Shown in pieces: positions 16,695-25,364 of a stretch of DNA of 64,000 bases. The notes below the pieces were generated by a model that was not told the origin of the DNA, ran no database searches, and saw only the letters and a program-made list of their open reading frames with translations. The DNA comes from Streptomyces sp. NBC_00457. GTDB lineage: Bacteria; Actinomycetota; Actinomycetes; Streptomycetales; Streptomycetaceae. Position numbers and translations under genes: made by a program. The stretch spans positions 5,270,001-5,334,000 of the forward strand of contig NZ_CP107905.1 in NCBI RefSeq assembly GCF_036014015.1. The letters are read 5' to 3'. Every line of letters starts with the position of its first letter. Within the stretch, counting starts at the first letter, position 1.

Positions 16695-18465
16695 AGCGCC
16701 CGATGTCCAGAAATCGCCCCCCACTTCTGAAAGGCCTCCCGTGCACGAACCACCTGCCGCTCAGGAAACGCCCGCCGCTCCTCGGCGTGGGAAACGCCCG
16801 GCAGGCTCCCACCGCCTCCACCTGCGCATCCCGCTCCGCCTCCGCCTCCGCCGCACGCGAGGCCGGCTGCTGCGCCGGCTGAGCATCGCCTTCCTGGCGC
16901 TGACCGCGGCGCTGTGCACGGCCGCGGTGGTCGCGTACCAGCTGACGGAGATTCCCGAGCCGCACCCGGAGACCGTCACGCAGAGCACGGTCTTCATCGA
17001 CGACAAGGGCTCCTATCTGGGCCGGCGCGGTCCCGTCGACCGCCAGGAGGTGCCTCTGTCGCAGGTCCCGCGCTATGTCCAGGACGCGGTGATCGCGGCC
17101 GAGAACCGCTCGTTCCGTACGGACAACGGCGTCTCGCCGCGCGCCGTCGCCCGCGCTGTGGTGGCCTCGCTGACCGGCGGGGCGCCGCAGGGCGGCTCCA
17201 CCATCACCCAGCAGTACGTGAAGAACGCGCTGCTGAGCCCGGAGCAGACGCTGTCGCGCAAGGCACGCGAGGCGCTGATCGCGATCAAGCTCGACCGTAC
17301 CCGCTCGAAGGACGAGATCCTGGAGGGCTATCTCAACACGGTGTACTTCGGGCGGGGCGCCGCCGGTATCCAGGCGGCCTCGCGCAACTACTTCGATGTG
17401 GACACCCGGGACCTGACGGTCTCGCAGGCCGCCGCTCTGGCATCGATCGTCAACATCCCCTCGTACTACGAGAAGGCGGGCTCGGATCCCAAGGTGACCG
17501 CGAAGCTCAGGGACCGCTGGGAGTGGGTGCTCGACGCGATGGCGGCGAGCGGCGGCATCACGGCGAAGCAGCGTGCCGAGGCCGCCTTTCCGGCGTTCCG
17601 TTTCTATCCGCCGGGGACGACCGAGGGGCAGCGGCAGTACATGATCGACGTGGCCGCTCAGGAGGCCGCCGACCGGCTCGGCATCAGCGAGGACCAGTTG
17701 GCGCGCGGCGGCTACACCGTGCACACCACCTTCGACCTGGCGCTCCAGGACGCCACCACCGAGCTGGTGAAGGACCTCAAGGGCCGTGAGGGAACCCGGC
17801 TGCACACCGCCGTCGTGGCGATCGAGCCCGGCGACGGGGCGGTGCGGCTGCTGTACGGGGGCGCGGACTACGCCCGGCAGCCGTTCAACGACGCGGTGGG
17901 CGGCGCGGTGGAGGCGGGGGCGGCGCTGGAGCCCTTCGGCAAGGTCTTTTTCGGCACCCCCCTTGCCACGCTGCCGAAGACCCCGGCGCCCACCCCGCTG
18001 AAACTGGCCTCGGCGTACGCGACCGTGGCGGCGGACGGGGTGTACGCGGCCCCGTACACCGTCGCGAAGATCACCCGGGACGGGCGGGACGTCTACACCG
18101 CACGGCCCGACCCACAGCGCGCGCTGGACGAAGGGGACGCGTTCATGGTGAAGGCCCAGATGTACGGGAGCACGAAGATTCCCCGAGAGGCAGCGGTGTC
18201 CAACGGGATGGTGCCCCCCTTCGATCCGGCCGCCCGGAAAATTTCGCCCGTCTTCTTCACGGCCGGAGCGGGCGGCGGGATCACCCGCCGGACCGTGTGG
18301 TCCACCGCGCTGGACTCCCGGCTCACCCTGACGCTCGCCCTCTTCGCCGACCGACCCGGCGAGAAGAAGAACACGATCGTGCCCGCCCAGCTCCCGAACG
18401 ATCCGCCGCCGACCGAGTCCGCGGAGCAGACCGCGAGGCAGATCTGGCGGCTGGCCACCGCGTGA
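16681..18465 (+). CDS. GT51 penicillin-binding protein with degenerate transpeptidase domain
   Basis: 594 residues (GTG 16681; ATG 16687 is an alternative). A Pro-rich then basic cytoplasmic tail, a transmembrane helix (about 66-86), a GT51 glycosyltransferase (about 100-270) with catalytic Glu141 (AAENRSF), QGGSTITQQYVKN (170-182) and RKAREALIAIKLD. It should polymerise lipid II outside the membrane. The C-terminal penicillin-binding region is short. Where GSTFKPF is expected it reads GAALEPF (413-419), so the acylating Ser and Lys are replaced by Ala414 and Glu417. The KTG motif is also unrecognisable (FTAGAGGG), so cross-linking is probably lost. Confidence 0.88.
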   Translation: MPMGEAPDVQKSPPTSERPPVHEPPAAQETPAAPRRGKRPAGSHRLHLRIPLRLRLRRTRGRLLRRLSIAFLALTAALCTAAVVAYQLTEIPEPHPETVTQSTVFIDDKGSYLGRRGPVDRQEVPLSQVPRYVQDAVIAAENRSFRTDNGVSPRAVARAVVASLTGGAPQGGSTITQQYVKNALLSPEQTLSRKAREALIAIKLDRTRSKDEILEGYLNTVYFGRGAAGIQAASRNYFDVDTRDLTVSQAAALASIVNIPSYYEKAGSDPKVTAKLRDRWEWVLDAMAASGGITAKQRAEAAFPAFRFYPPGTTEGQRQYMIDVAAQEAADRLGISEDQLARGGYTVHTTFDLALQDATTELVKDLKGREGTRLHTAVVAIEPGDGAVRLLYGGADYARQPFNDAVGGAVEAGAALEPFGKVFFGTPLATLPKTPAPTPLKLASAYATVAADGVYAAPYTVAKITRDGRDVYTARPDPQRALDEGDAFMVKAQMYGSTKIPREAAVSNGMVPPFDPAARKISPVFFTAGAGGGITRRTVWSTALDSRLTLTLALFADRPGEKKNTIVPAQLPNDPPPTESAEQTARQIWRLATA

Positions 18466-18495
18466 TGTGGAGCACTCGGATGTCCCTCTCGGCGG

Positions 18496-18588
18496 TCATG
18501 CGCGTCGGCGTGCCAGCACGGCCGACACCCCCGTGGCGACCACGAACGACCCCGCCGCGATCCCGATGTAGCCGTGCACGCCCGCGGC
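18496..18588 (-). pseudogene. C-terminal hydrophobic gene fragment
   Basis: About 30 codons ending in a stop at 18496-18498, encoding a hydrophobic helix followed by Arg residues (GIAAGSFVVATGVSAVLARR), as at the end of a membrane protein. An in-frame stop at 18589-18591 cuts it off upstream. The parent family is not identifiable. It is part of a patch of gene scraps. Confidence 0.4.
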
Positions 18589-18599
18589 CTAGGAGTCCC

Positions 18600-18718
18600 C
18601 CGGTGCCGCTCCTGCCGCCGTCCGCCGCCACGACGTAACGCGCGTGGACGGTCCGTATGCCATCCGGTGCCCGCAGGGTGACGGTGACACCGGCGTCGTC
18701 CTGCTCTGGACCGACCGC
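18600..18718 (-). pseudogene. Internal fragment of an FAD-dependent monooxygenase
   Basis: About 39 codons reading ...DDAGVTVTLRAPDGIRTV and then HARYVVAADGGRS, the typical strand plus 'DG' FAD-binding motif of aromatic hydroxylases of the PHBH family. No upstream or downstream part of the gene is present. It ends abruptly where the plus-strand TetR fragment starts. Confidence 0.6.
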
Positions 18719-18722
18719 CTCG

Positions 18723-18977
18723 TCGGACTACGTCACCTTCCGCCGGCTGACCTCGCAGGGCCGGTCGGTGCTGGAGGAGCGCTTTACGCAACTGGCGGCG
18801 GACGGCGAGATCCGGACCGCCGATCCCCGCCGCGCCGTGCAGCACTCCACCGCCCTCACCGTCCTCCTCGCCGTCGACGCGCTGCGGGACGACGGCGAGG
18901 AGAGCGCGGCGGCGGAATCGGAGATCCTCGCGATCATCGCCGACGGGGTCGACGCGTTCCTGCGCGCCTACGGCTGA
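18723..18977 (+). pseudogene. C-terminal fragment of a TetR-family regulator
   Basis: From 18723 the frame reads like the ligand-binding half of a TetR regulator (VTFRRLTSQGRSVLEERFTQ, later AAESEILAIIADGVDAFLRA) and runs to a stop at 18975. The helix-turn-helix half is missing; upstream is antisense monooxygenase debris. A start codon at 18657 would give a 106-residue hybrid, so translation cannot be excluded. Confidence 0.55.
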
Positions 18978-19738
18978 CCTCGCGCGCCACGCCCTGCGGC
19001 GGCTTCGGGATCACCCTGTGCCGGGATCCGGCTGTGGATGTCCTCCAGCATGATCCGTATCGACATGCGGAAGACCTCGCCCTGGTGGTCGCCGATGAAG
19101 GATGTGTGCCCGAACACCTCCAGCACGACGAGGCCGTGCATATGGCCCCACGCGCTCATGAGGAGGGCGGCCGCCGGGGGCGGCAGCGCTCCCGGTCCGT
19201 CCGCCGGCAGGAGGTCCAGGAAGCCCCGGAGCGAGGGCGAGAGCGCGGGGGTGTCGGCCGCGGCCAGTTGCTCCGCGGTGAAGCCGCCGAACAGCTCGCG
19301 CTGGAAGATCTCGCCCATCCGGCGCATCGCCTGGGTGGTCGGGCCGTCGACGGGTGCCGCGTAGTCCCGCAGCGGCGTGCCGTAGAGGAGCTGGAACCGT
19401 TCGGGATGGGCGACCGCCCATCGGCGGTAGCCCTCGGCCGCCGCCTGCAGTCGCGGCAGGCCGGCTTCGTCCGGCGCGGTGTCGACGGCTGTCTGCACGG
19501 CCTCGGCCAAGTCGTCGTACGCCTTGGTGATCAGCTCGGTGATGAGGGCGTGCCGGCTCGGAAAGTAGTGGTAGAGCGCCTGCACGGTCATGCCGAGGCT
19601 GCGGGCGACCGCTCGCAGGGACAGGGCCGCGGGTCCGTGTTCGGTGATGTGGCGCTCGGCGGTGTCCAGGATCTCCCGGGTGGCGGTGGCCCGGCGTCGC
19701 TCGCGAGGGCGCCGAGAGCCGCCAGGTCGCCACGGCAC
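18968..19738 (-). CDS. TetR/AcrR regulator with TetR_C_13-like domain, chimeric N-terminus
   Basis: 256 residues from the ATG at 19738. The HTH (about 22-65: ILDTAERHITEHGPAALSLR, MTVQALYHYFPSRHAL) and a full ligand-binding domain are intact. Residues 1 to about 9 come from DNA that on the other strand is the MMPL fragment, and the family-like sequence begins at PRERRRATATREI, so the original start was replaced at a recombination joint near 19705-19712. Its C-terminal codons overlap the TetR scrap on the other strand by 10 bp. It may once have controlled the adjacent transporter. Confidence 0.75.
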   Translation of the reverse strand: MPWRPGGSRRPRERRRATATREILDTAERHITEHGPAALSLRAVARSLGMTVQALYHYFPSRHALITELITKAYDDLAEAVQTAVDTAPDEAGLPRLQAAAEGYRRWAVAHPERFQLLYGTPLRDYAAPVDGPTTQAMRRMGEIFQRELFGGFTAEQLAAADTPALSPSLRGFLDLLPADGPGALPPPAAALLMSAWGHMHGLVVLEVFGHTSFIGDHQGEVFRMSIRIMLEDIHSRIPAQGDPEAAAGRGARGQP

Positions 19739-20682
19739 TGCGGGAGGACTTCAACGGCACCGACGAGGCGGCCCTCCACGTCGTCGTCGAACAGCCCGTC
19801 TCCGACAGCCACTTGAGCGCGTACGAGGACCGGCTGTCCGGACTCCAGGGCGTCGTCCGCGTCGACACCCGGGGCGACTCCCAGGCCCACCAGCTCAGTG
19901 TCGTCAGCGACCTGCCGCCCCGCTCCGACGCGGCTCAGCACCTCGTCGACGACGTTCGCACCGTCACACCGCCCCCCGGCTCCCACCCCCTCGTCGGCGG
20001 TGTCGACGCCGCGCTCGTCGACTCCAAGGCCTCGATCAGCAGCCGGCTCCCGCTCGCGGTCGCGCTCGTCGCCCTCACCACCTTCGTGCTGCTCTTCCTG
20101 TTCACCGGCAGCGTCGTGCAGCCGCTGCGCGCCCTGCTCCTCAACATGATCAGCCTGGGAGCGACCCTCGGCGTCATGACCTGGATGTTCCAGGACGGCA
20201 ACCTCTCCTCCCTGTTCGGCTTCACCGCGCAGCCGATGGAGGTGTCGATGACGGTGCTGATGTTCTGCATCGCCTTCGGTCTCTCGATGGACTACGAGGT
20301 CTTCGTCACCAGCCGCATCAAGGAACTCCACGACCTGGGCAAGGACAACGAGTCCGCCGTGGCCGACGGCCTGGGGCATACCGGGCGCATCGTCACCGCA
20401 GCGGCCTGTCTGCTCGCCGTGAGCTTCTTCGCCTTCGGCACATCCAAGATCAGCTTCATGCAGATGTTCGGCCTCGGCAGCGGACTGGCCATCCTCATCG
20501 ACGCCGTCGCCGTACGCGGCATCCTCGTCCCCGCCGCGATGCGCCTCCTCGGCCACTCGGCCTGGTACGCCCCCGGCTTCCTGCGAAAGTTCCACAGCCG
20601 GTACGGCCTCAGCGAGGGCGGCCCCGCCACACCGGAGCCCGCGCCGGAGCCGCCGTACGTGAAGGACTCGACGGGAGTCTGA
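19711..20682 (+). pseudogene. C-terminal part of an MMPL/RND-family transporter
   Basis: Recognisable MMPL sequence begins abruptly at 19711 (AESRQVATALREDFNGTD) inside the TetR gene's N-terminus and runs to a stop at 20680. About 323 residues remain: part of the second external loop and the last five transmembrane helices with the conserved FGLSMDYEVFVTSRIKE segment, ending SRYGLSEGG. Full proteins are about 700-750 residues, so the N-terminal half is lost. It is listed as a pseudogene although a shorter start at 19813 could be translated. Confidence 0.75.
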
Positions 20683-20707
20683 CCACGCCGGGCCTTCCGC
20701 GCGCCAC

Positions 20708-20737
20708 GTGCCGCCTCCACCTCGCGGGAGGCGGCAC
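20708..20737. terminator. Terminator after MMPL fragment
   Basis: 11-bp perfect stem GTGCCGCCTCC / GGAGGCGGCAC with an 8-nt loop, 25 bp after the MMPL stop. Confidence 0.7.
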
Positions 20738-20903
20738 GGATGTGCTCGGCGGCGCGCCGCGACCCGACCCCGACCTGACCGCGATCCTCCTGGTGCCGTA
20801 CGCGCGCCCGGCCCCCGTGATCGCAGCGGCAGGAATGTTGACAAAGTCGGTTAGTGTGCATGGCTGAGTGGCGAGGGGGCTGGGCAAGGCGGAGGAGAAG
20901 GCT

Positions 20904-22508
20904 GTGTCGGACGAGGGGCGGCTCGTCGCCGGGCGGTACCGGCTCGTCGAGCGCGTCGGCCGCGGCGGCATGGGCACGGTGTGGCGGGCCGAGGACGAGG
21001 TGCTCGCCCGGCAGATCGCGCTCAAGCAGCTCCACACGCAGCCGCATCTGTCCGACGCCGAGGTCGCCACGCTGTACGAGCGCACCCGCCGCGAGGCGCG
21101 CAGCGCCGCCCGGGTCGTCCACCCCAACGTGGTCGTCGTGCACGACGTCGTCGAGGACGACGGCCGGCCCTGCATCGTCATGGAGTACGTCCCCGCGCCC
21201 ACCCTCGGCGACTTCCTCAAGGGCGGCCGGACCCTGCCGCCCGAGGAGGCGGCGCGGATCGGCCTCGGCATGATCGCCGCCGTACGGGCCGCGCACGCCG
21301 CCGGTGTCCTGCACCGCGACATCAAGCCCGGCAACGTCCTGCTGGGCGCGGGGGGCCGGGTCGTCCTGACCGACTTCGGCATCGCGCAGACCGCGGGTAC
21401 GTCGACGCTCACGCAGACCGGGGAGATGGTCGGCTCCATCGACTTCATGGCCCCGGAGCGGATCCGCGGCCAGAAACCCGGCCCGTCCTCAGACCTGTGG
21501 TCGCTGGGCGCGACGCTGTACCAGGCGGTCGAGGGACATCCGCCGTACCGCCGCGACACCCCCATGGAGACCGCGTACGCCATCGCCGTCGAGCCCTTCG
21601 CGCCGATGCGGCAGGCTGGTCCGCTGGAACCGCTCATCGAGATCCTGCTGTCCCGGAACCCCGAGGACCGGCCCACGGCGGAGCAGACGGAACGAGCCCT
21701 GCGGGCCACCTGGTCCGGCGGGCCGACGGCCACGGCGCCGACCCCCGTCGCCCAGGGGGTCCCGGTCGGCGCCCCGGGCACGACACGGACGTCTCCGACA
21801 TCCCCGGCGCCCCCTACGTCTGCGACATCCCCGGCTCCCTCTACGTCCACGTCCACAACCACGCCGCCCCCGCCCGCGCCGCCCTCACCGCCGGAAGACA
21901 GCGGTCGGGGCCGCAAGCGGGCCGCGCGCGTCCTCGTGCCGGTGGCGGCCGTCCTGGCCGCGACCGCCGTGGCCGGCGCCCTCTACGTCACGTCGAACGA
22001 CGACGGCACGCCGGACGCCCGGCGGCCCGGCGCGGCGACCAGCGCGCCGGCGGCCACGCCCTCACCCGTCCCCGACGGCTACCGCCTCGTCCACGACAGG
22101 CAACTCGGCGTCTCCTTCCCCGTGCCGGACGACTGGAAGCGGAAGAAGGCGGCGGGCGGCGAGGTCACCTACGCCGACCCGACCGGTCTGGCCGGCGTCA
22201 CCGTCGGCGTGGTGGACCCCGCGGGCTCGCACCCCGTGGAGCACTTCACGGACATCGAGGCGAACACCAAGGTCAACTACCCGACGTCGTACCGCAGGCT
22301 CCGCATGCAGAAGACGACGTTCCGGGACCAGCCGGCCGCGGTGTGGGAGTTCACCTTCAAGGGCCGCGCCCGCGCCTTCCGCGCCATCGACCTCGGCTAC
22401 GGCTCGGCCGGCGGCCGGGAGTACGACATCTATCTCTCGGCCCCGGACGCCCGATGGGACACGTACCGCCCCGTCTTCAACGCCGTGCGGGACGGGTTCC
22501 GCGAATGA
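20904..22508 (+). CDS. Membrane Ser/Thr protein kinase (PASTA-less)
   Basis: 534 residues from the GTG at 20904 with GGAGGAG 7 bp upstream; a GTG at 20868 lacks such a site. Kinase domain about 10-265: glycine loop RVGRGGMGTV (18-27), Lys41, catalytic loop HRDIKPGN (137-144), DFG (157-159), MAPE. A Pro/Thr/Ser-rich linker, one transmembrane helix (about 342-361) and an external domain of 160 residues follow (with the segment RLVHDRQLGVSFPVPDDWKR), lacking PASTA repeats. It phosphorylates cytoplasmic targets in response to an unknown outside signal. Apparently monocistronic; a TTGACA lies at 20838-20843. Confidence 0.9.
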   Translation: MSDEGRLVAGRYRLVERVGRGGMGTVWRAEDEVLARQIALKQLHTQPHLSDAEVATLYERTRREARSAARVVHPNVVVVHDVVEDDGRPCIVMEYVPAPTLGDFLKGGRTLPPEEAARIGLGMIAAVRAAHAAGVLHRDIKPGNVLLGAGGRVVLTDFGIAQTAGTSTLTQTGEMVGSIDFMAPERIRGQKPGPSSDLWSLGATLYQAVEGHPPYRRDTPMETAYAIAVEPFAPMRQAGPLEPLIEILLSRNPEDRPTAEQTERALRATWSGGPTATAPTPVAQGVPVGAPGTTRTSPTSPAPPTSATSPAPSTSTSTTTPPPPAPPSPPEDSGRGRKRAARVLVPVAAVLAATAVAGALYVTSNDDGTPDARRPGAATSAPAATPSPVPDGYRLVHDRQLGVSFPVPDDWKRKKAAGGEVTYADPTGLAGVTVGVVDPAGSHPVEHFTDIEANTKVNYPTSYRRLRMQKTTFRDQPAAVWEFTFKGRARAFRAIDLGYGSAGGREYDIYLSAPDARWDTYRPVFNAVRDGFRE

Positions 22509-22868
22509 TCTCGAACTACGATCTCGAACTGCCACGCGCAGATCTTCAGAATTTCAGTAACTCTGAATCTTAGTCCGATCCATAAATAATCGCCGCTGGC
22601 CAATATTCCCCCGAATGCCCGATGCCTAGCGCCCTGGGACGCTCGTTAGGTGGACGTGACTTGGGAGGAAAGGCATGCAGAAGAGGCTCACCCGCACTGC
22701 TCGGACCTGTTCGAGGACTTCCTTGAAGCGATCAGCAGCATCAAAAGTGAATATCTGCGGGCTACGCTGGACGGGCTTGACACCGCCACCACAGTCCCCG
22801 CTCCAGCCCGAGGCTCACACTCCGGATGATCTGAACGAAACGTCCTGAGCCGGAGGAAGGAGTGATCA
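22509..22868. other. AT-richer intergenic region before the DUF2637 gene
   Basis: 360 bp. It contains an 11-bp direct repeat GATCTCGAACT (22507-22517 and 22520-22530) at the kinase stop, then an A/T-rich stretch (about 22540-22620) unlike its neighbours, likely the promoter of the downstream gene, and a possible small gene described separately (22650-22829). Confidence 0.5.
22650..22829 (+). CDS. Possible small acidic protein
   Basis: 59 codons from GTG 22650 (or GTG 22656) giving an acidic helix-like peptide (HCSDLFEDFLEAISSIKSEY). The best ribosome-binding site in the area, GGGAGG at 22663-22668, instead serves an ATG at 22675 in another frame (57 codons, very basic, not protein-like). Either the small protein starts upstream without a good site or a frameshift separates the two. 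It ends 39 bp before the DUF2637 gene. Confidence 0.35.
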   Translation: MDVTWEERHAEEAHPHCSDLFEDFLEAISSIKSEYLRATLDGLDTATTVPAPARGSHSG

Positions 22869-23570
22869 ATGGACAGGATTCAGGACGAGAACCTGCTCTA
22901 TGCGGTGACGACCCAGAAGCCTGAGGACACTCAGCCGCTCGAGGCCCAGCACCTGTGGCAGCTCTCCGACCCCGGGATCCCGTCGGACGGCTGGGATCTG
23001 GACCAGGAGCTGGCGCAGATGCTCAGTACGACGCCCAGCGTGGATCCCGTCCCTCCCCCGCTGGACAGCCACCGGCGCCCACGCCGCCCGGTGAATCGAC
23101 GCCGGCCCCGTCCGGGGATTCAGCTCTTCACCGGAAATCCGCGAGTGATCACCGTTGCGATCTTGGTGGCCATAATCACCATGTGCGCGGTGACGATGCT
23201 GTACTGGTCGATCTCCTATTCATATGACCAACTGCGCACCATCGCCCTGCTGGTGGTGTCCGAGAATTTGGCGCAATGGTGGCCGCTCACCGTGTACGGG
23301 CCGTGGCTGGTGGCCGGTTTATCGATCTTGCGGGCATCCGTTCAGCACCGCACCGCCCGGCGGTCCTGGGTGGTGATGCTGATCTCCTCCGGCACGGCGG
23401 TCGCCCTGTGTATCGGCCAGTCCCCGCATTCCCTGCTCGCGATGGTCATCGTCGGGATTCCGCCGATCACCGCTCTGGTCTGTTTCCGTGAACTCGTCGG
23501 CCAGTTCTCGTCCCGGGGGCCCAAGCACGCCGCGGACACCTTGAAGGGGCCCAAGCAGACACGGCCGTAG
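22869..23570 (+). CDS. DUF2637 (Spd-like) membrane protein
   Basis: 233 residues. A cytoplasmic N-terminus of about 85 residues ends in a Pro/Arg-rich patch, then come four hydrophobic segments (about 95-200) with the DUF2637 pattern WSISYSYDQLRTIA and YGPWLVAGLSILRA. Relatives are common in Streptomyces and on its plasmids, some called Spd (spread) proteins; the function on the chromosome is unknown. The ATG has GGAGGAAGGAG upstream. It ends 2 bp before the convergent last gene of the CIS locus. Confidence 0.8.
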   Translation: MDRIQDENLLYAVTTQKPEDTQPLEAQHLWQLSDPGIPSDGWDLDQELAQMLSTTPSVDPVPPPLDSHRRPRRPVNRRRPRPGIQLFTGNPRVITVAILVAIITMCAVTMLYWSISYSYDQLRTIALLVVSENLAQWWPLTVYGPWLVAGLSILRASVQHRTARRSWVVMLISSGTAVALCIGQSPHSLLAMVIVGIPPITALVCFRELVGQFSSRGPKHAADTLKGPKQTRP

Positions 23571-23572
23571 CG

Positions 23573-25360
23573 TCAGCTTCGCTGGAAGAACTCCACCTCC
23601 GCCAGGGCCAGATGACGGCCCTGGGCGAGTCCGACGGCGGACCGCAGCACCAGCCGTACCTTCCGCACATCGCTGTAGCCGGTGCCGATCGTCTGGTCGC
23701 CCGGCTTGTCGCTGAGGGTGAGTTCCTTCTTGTGCGTGGTGCCGTCTTCCGCCGTCACCTCCAGGTCCACCTGAAGCGCGCGCGCCTGGAGGGCGTACTT
23801 CTCCGGCTCCTTGGACGCGCCGTTGGTGATGATCACGTCGACCAGCCGGAACGGCTTGCGGAAGGTGTACGTCACCGAGGCACCCGTCGCGGGCGCGCCC
23901 CAGTAGCGGTTGCTCAGCCCGTCCGTCGTGTTCTTCGCCGGGTGCCCCGGCACCGACGCGCTCGCCTCGGTGCTCGCCGGCGTCACGGGCTTGGCCTTGC
24001 CCAGCTTGTCCCGGGTGTCCTCGATCAGGGCGCGGCCGGCCGGCATCAGCAGGAAGCCGCCCGCGCACAGCGCCAGCACGACGAGCAGGATCACCAGGAA
24101 CCGCGTCAGCCCGCCCGAACTCGCCCGCACCCGGCGCCTGAACGGCCACACCGTCCGCCACCACGGCAGCGGCGCGGGCTTCGCCGTGGGCCTCAACTCG
24201 GCCGCACAGCGCCGGCAGAACCGGCGCTCCGGCAGATTCGGTGTCCCACACGCCGGACAGGGCACTCCCGCCCCTTCGTCCGGCACGGCCACGGGCCGTA
24301 CGACAGGACGCGCGGCCACCGGCTTCGCGGGGCGCACGGGCACGATGGCGTCCGGGTCCGACGACTCGGAGGCGGCGGGGGTACGGGGGCGGGGGATGCT
24401 CTGGGCGGGGGGCGCCGGGGCTGTTGGGGGAACGGGTGCTGTTGGAGGAACGGGTGGGGTGGTGGGGGGTGAGGGTGCGCGGGCCGCCGTTGGCCTTGGG
24501 GGTGTGGGGGGCGTGGTGGGCGTCGGGGGTGTGGCAGGCGGGGTGGGGGGAGCGTTGTCGGGGCGGCGGGGCTCGTCGGCGCCGGTCGGTTCGGCGGTGG
24601 GGCTGTCGGTCGGTTCAGCCGGCGGCTCGGCGCTGGGGGCAGCGGTCGTCCCGCTCGTGGGCGAGCCCGGTGCCGGGGCGGCGGAACCGGTGCGGACTTC
24701 GTCCGGCCCGGGCTGAGCTGGGGAGTTGGCGGGCTCGTCCTGGCCGGGGCCGGTGGCGGGGGCTGGGGCGGCGCCGGGGCCGGTGGCGGGGGCGGGGGAA
24801 GCGGTGCGGACCTCGTCCGATCCTGACTGAGCCGGGGAGTTGGCGGGCTCGTCCCGGCCGGTGCCGCCGGTGGGGGGCGTGCCGGAGCCGGGGCCGGCGG
24901 CGGGGGCCGGGGCGGCGGAACCGGTGTGGACCTCGTCCGCCCGTGACTGAGCTGGGGAGTTGGCGGGCCCGTCCCGGCCGGGGTCGGCAGCGGGGGGCGT
25001 GCCGGAGCCGGTGGCCGCGGGCCGCGTCGTGCTCGGCCGCCTCGGCTCGCCGCGGCCGCGGCCGGTCAGCCGGGCGCGGAACGACGAGGGGCGGGAAGGT
25101 GCGGCGGACTCGGGCTCGTCCGCCGGGGTTGCCGCGGGCGCGGGTGTCGGAGGCTCCGGGGTTGCCGCGGGCGCGGGTGCCGGGGGTTCCGGGGGTGCGG
25201 TCGGCGTCGGCGTCGGCTGTGCCGTGGGCTCCGGTGGCGTCGGTGTGGGGGTGCTCGGGGTCGGAGCAGCCGGTTCCGACCAGCCCAAGTACGTGCCGCA
25301 GTTGCCGCAGAAGTCGTCCGTCGAGCCGTTGGACGCCCCGCACGCGGGACATGCGCGCAT
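23573..25360 (-). CDS. Zinc-ribbon / transmembrane / discoidin-like protein of the CIS locus
   Basis: 595 residues in one order: zinc ribbon (Cys4, Cys7, Cys18, Cys21), a long Pro/Ala/Thr-rich disordered stretch with repeats (NSPAQSxxDEVxTxSxAPA, about 100-250), a second zinc ribbon (around 365-390), a transmembrane helix (about 418-440) and a C-terminal beta-sandwich (about 475-595) resembling F5/8-type C/discoidin carbohydrate-binding domains. The zinc ribbons should be cytoplasmic and the lectin-like part outside. It is the last gene of the minus-strand CIS operon, 4 bp after the tail-protein gene. It may tie the cytoplasmic injection particle to the membrane; I recall such a membrane partner reported for Streptomyces CIS, but the identity is inferred. 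Confidence 0.75.
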   Translation of the reverse strand: MRACPACGASNGSTDDFCGNCGTYLGWSEPAAPTPSTPTPTPPEPTAQPTPTPTAPPEPPAPAPAATPEPPTPAPAATPADEPESAAPSRPSSFRARLTGRGRGEPRRPSTTRPAATGSGTPPAADPGRDGPANSPAQSRADEVHTGSAAPAPAAGPGSGTPPTGGTGRDEPANSPAQSGSDEVRTASPAPATGPGAAPAPATGPGQDEPANSPAQPGPDEVRTGSAAPAPGSPTSGTTAAPSAEPPAEPTDSPTAEPTGADEPRRPDNAPPTPPATPPTPTTPPTPPRPTAARAPSPPTTPPVPPTAPVPPTAPAPPAQSIPRPRTPAASESSDPDAIVPVRPAKPVAARPVVRPVAVPDEGAGVPCPACGTPNLPERRFCRRCAAELRPTAKPAPLPWWRTVWPFRRRVRASSGGLTRFLVILLVVLALCAGGFLLMPAGRALIEDTRDKLGKAKPVTPASTEASASVPGHPAKNTTDGLSNRYWGAPATGASVTYTFRKPFRLVDVIITNGASKEPEKYALQARALQVDLEVTAEDGTTHKKELTLSDKPGDQTIGTGYSDVRKVRLVLRSAVGLAQGRHLALAEVEFFQRS

Positions 25361-25364
25361 GGCG

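Noticed and set aside
20838..20866. TTGACA at 20838-20843 as a full promoter for the kinase gene
   Set aside because: No acceptable -10 hexamer lies at 16-18 bp spacing, so only the -35-like element is mentioned.
22507..22530. GATCTCGAACT direct repeat, considered as an attachment site
   Set aside because: Only 11 bp, adjacent copies, and no integrase, tRNA or element boundary nearby.
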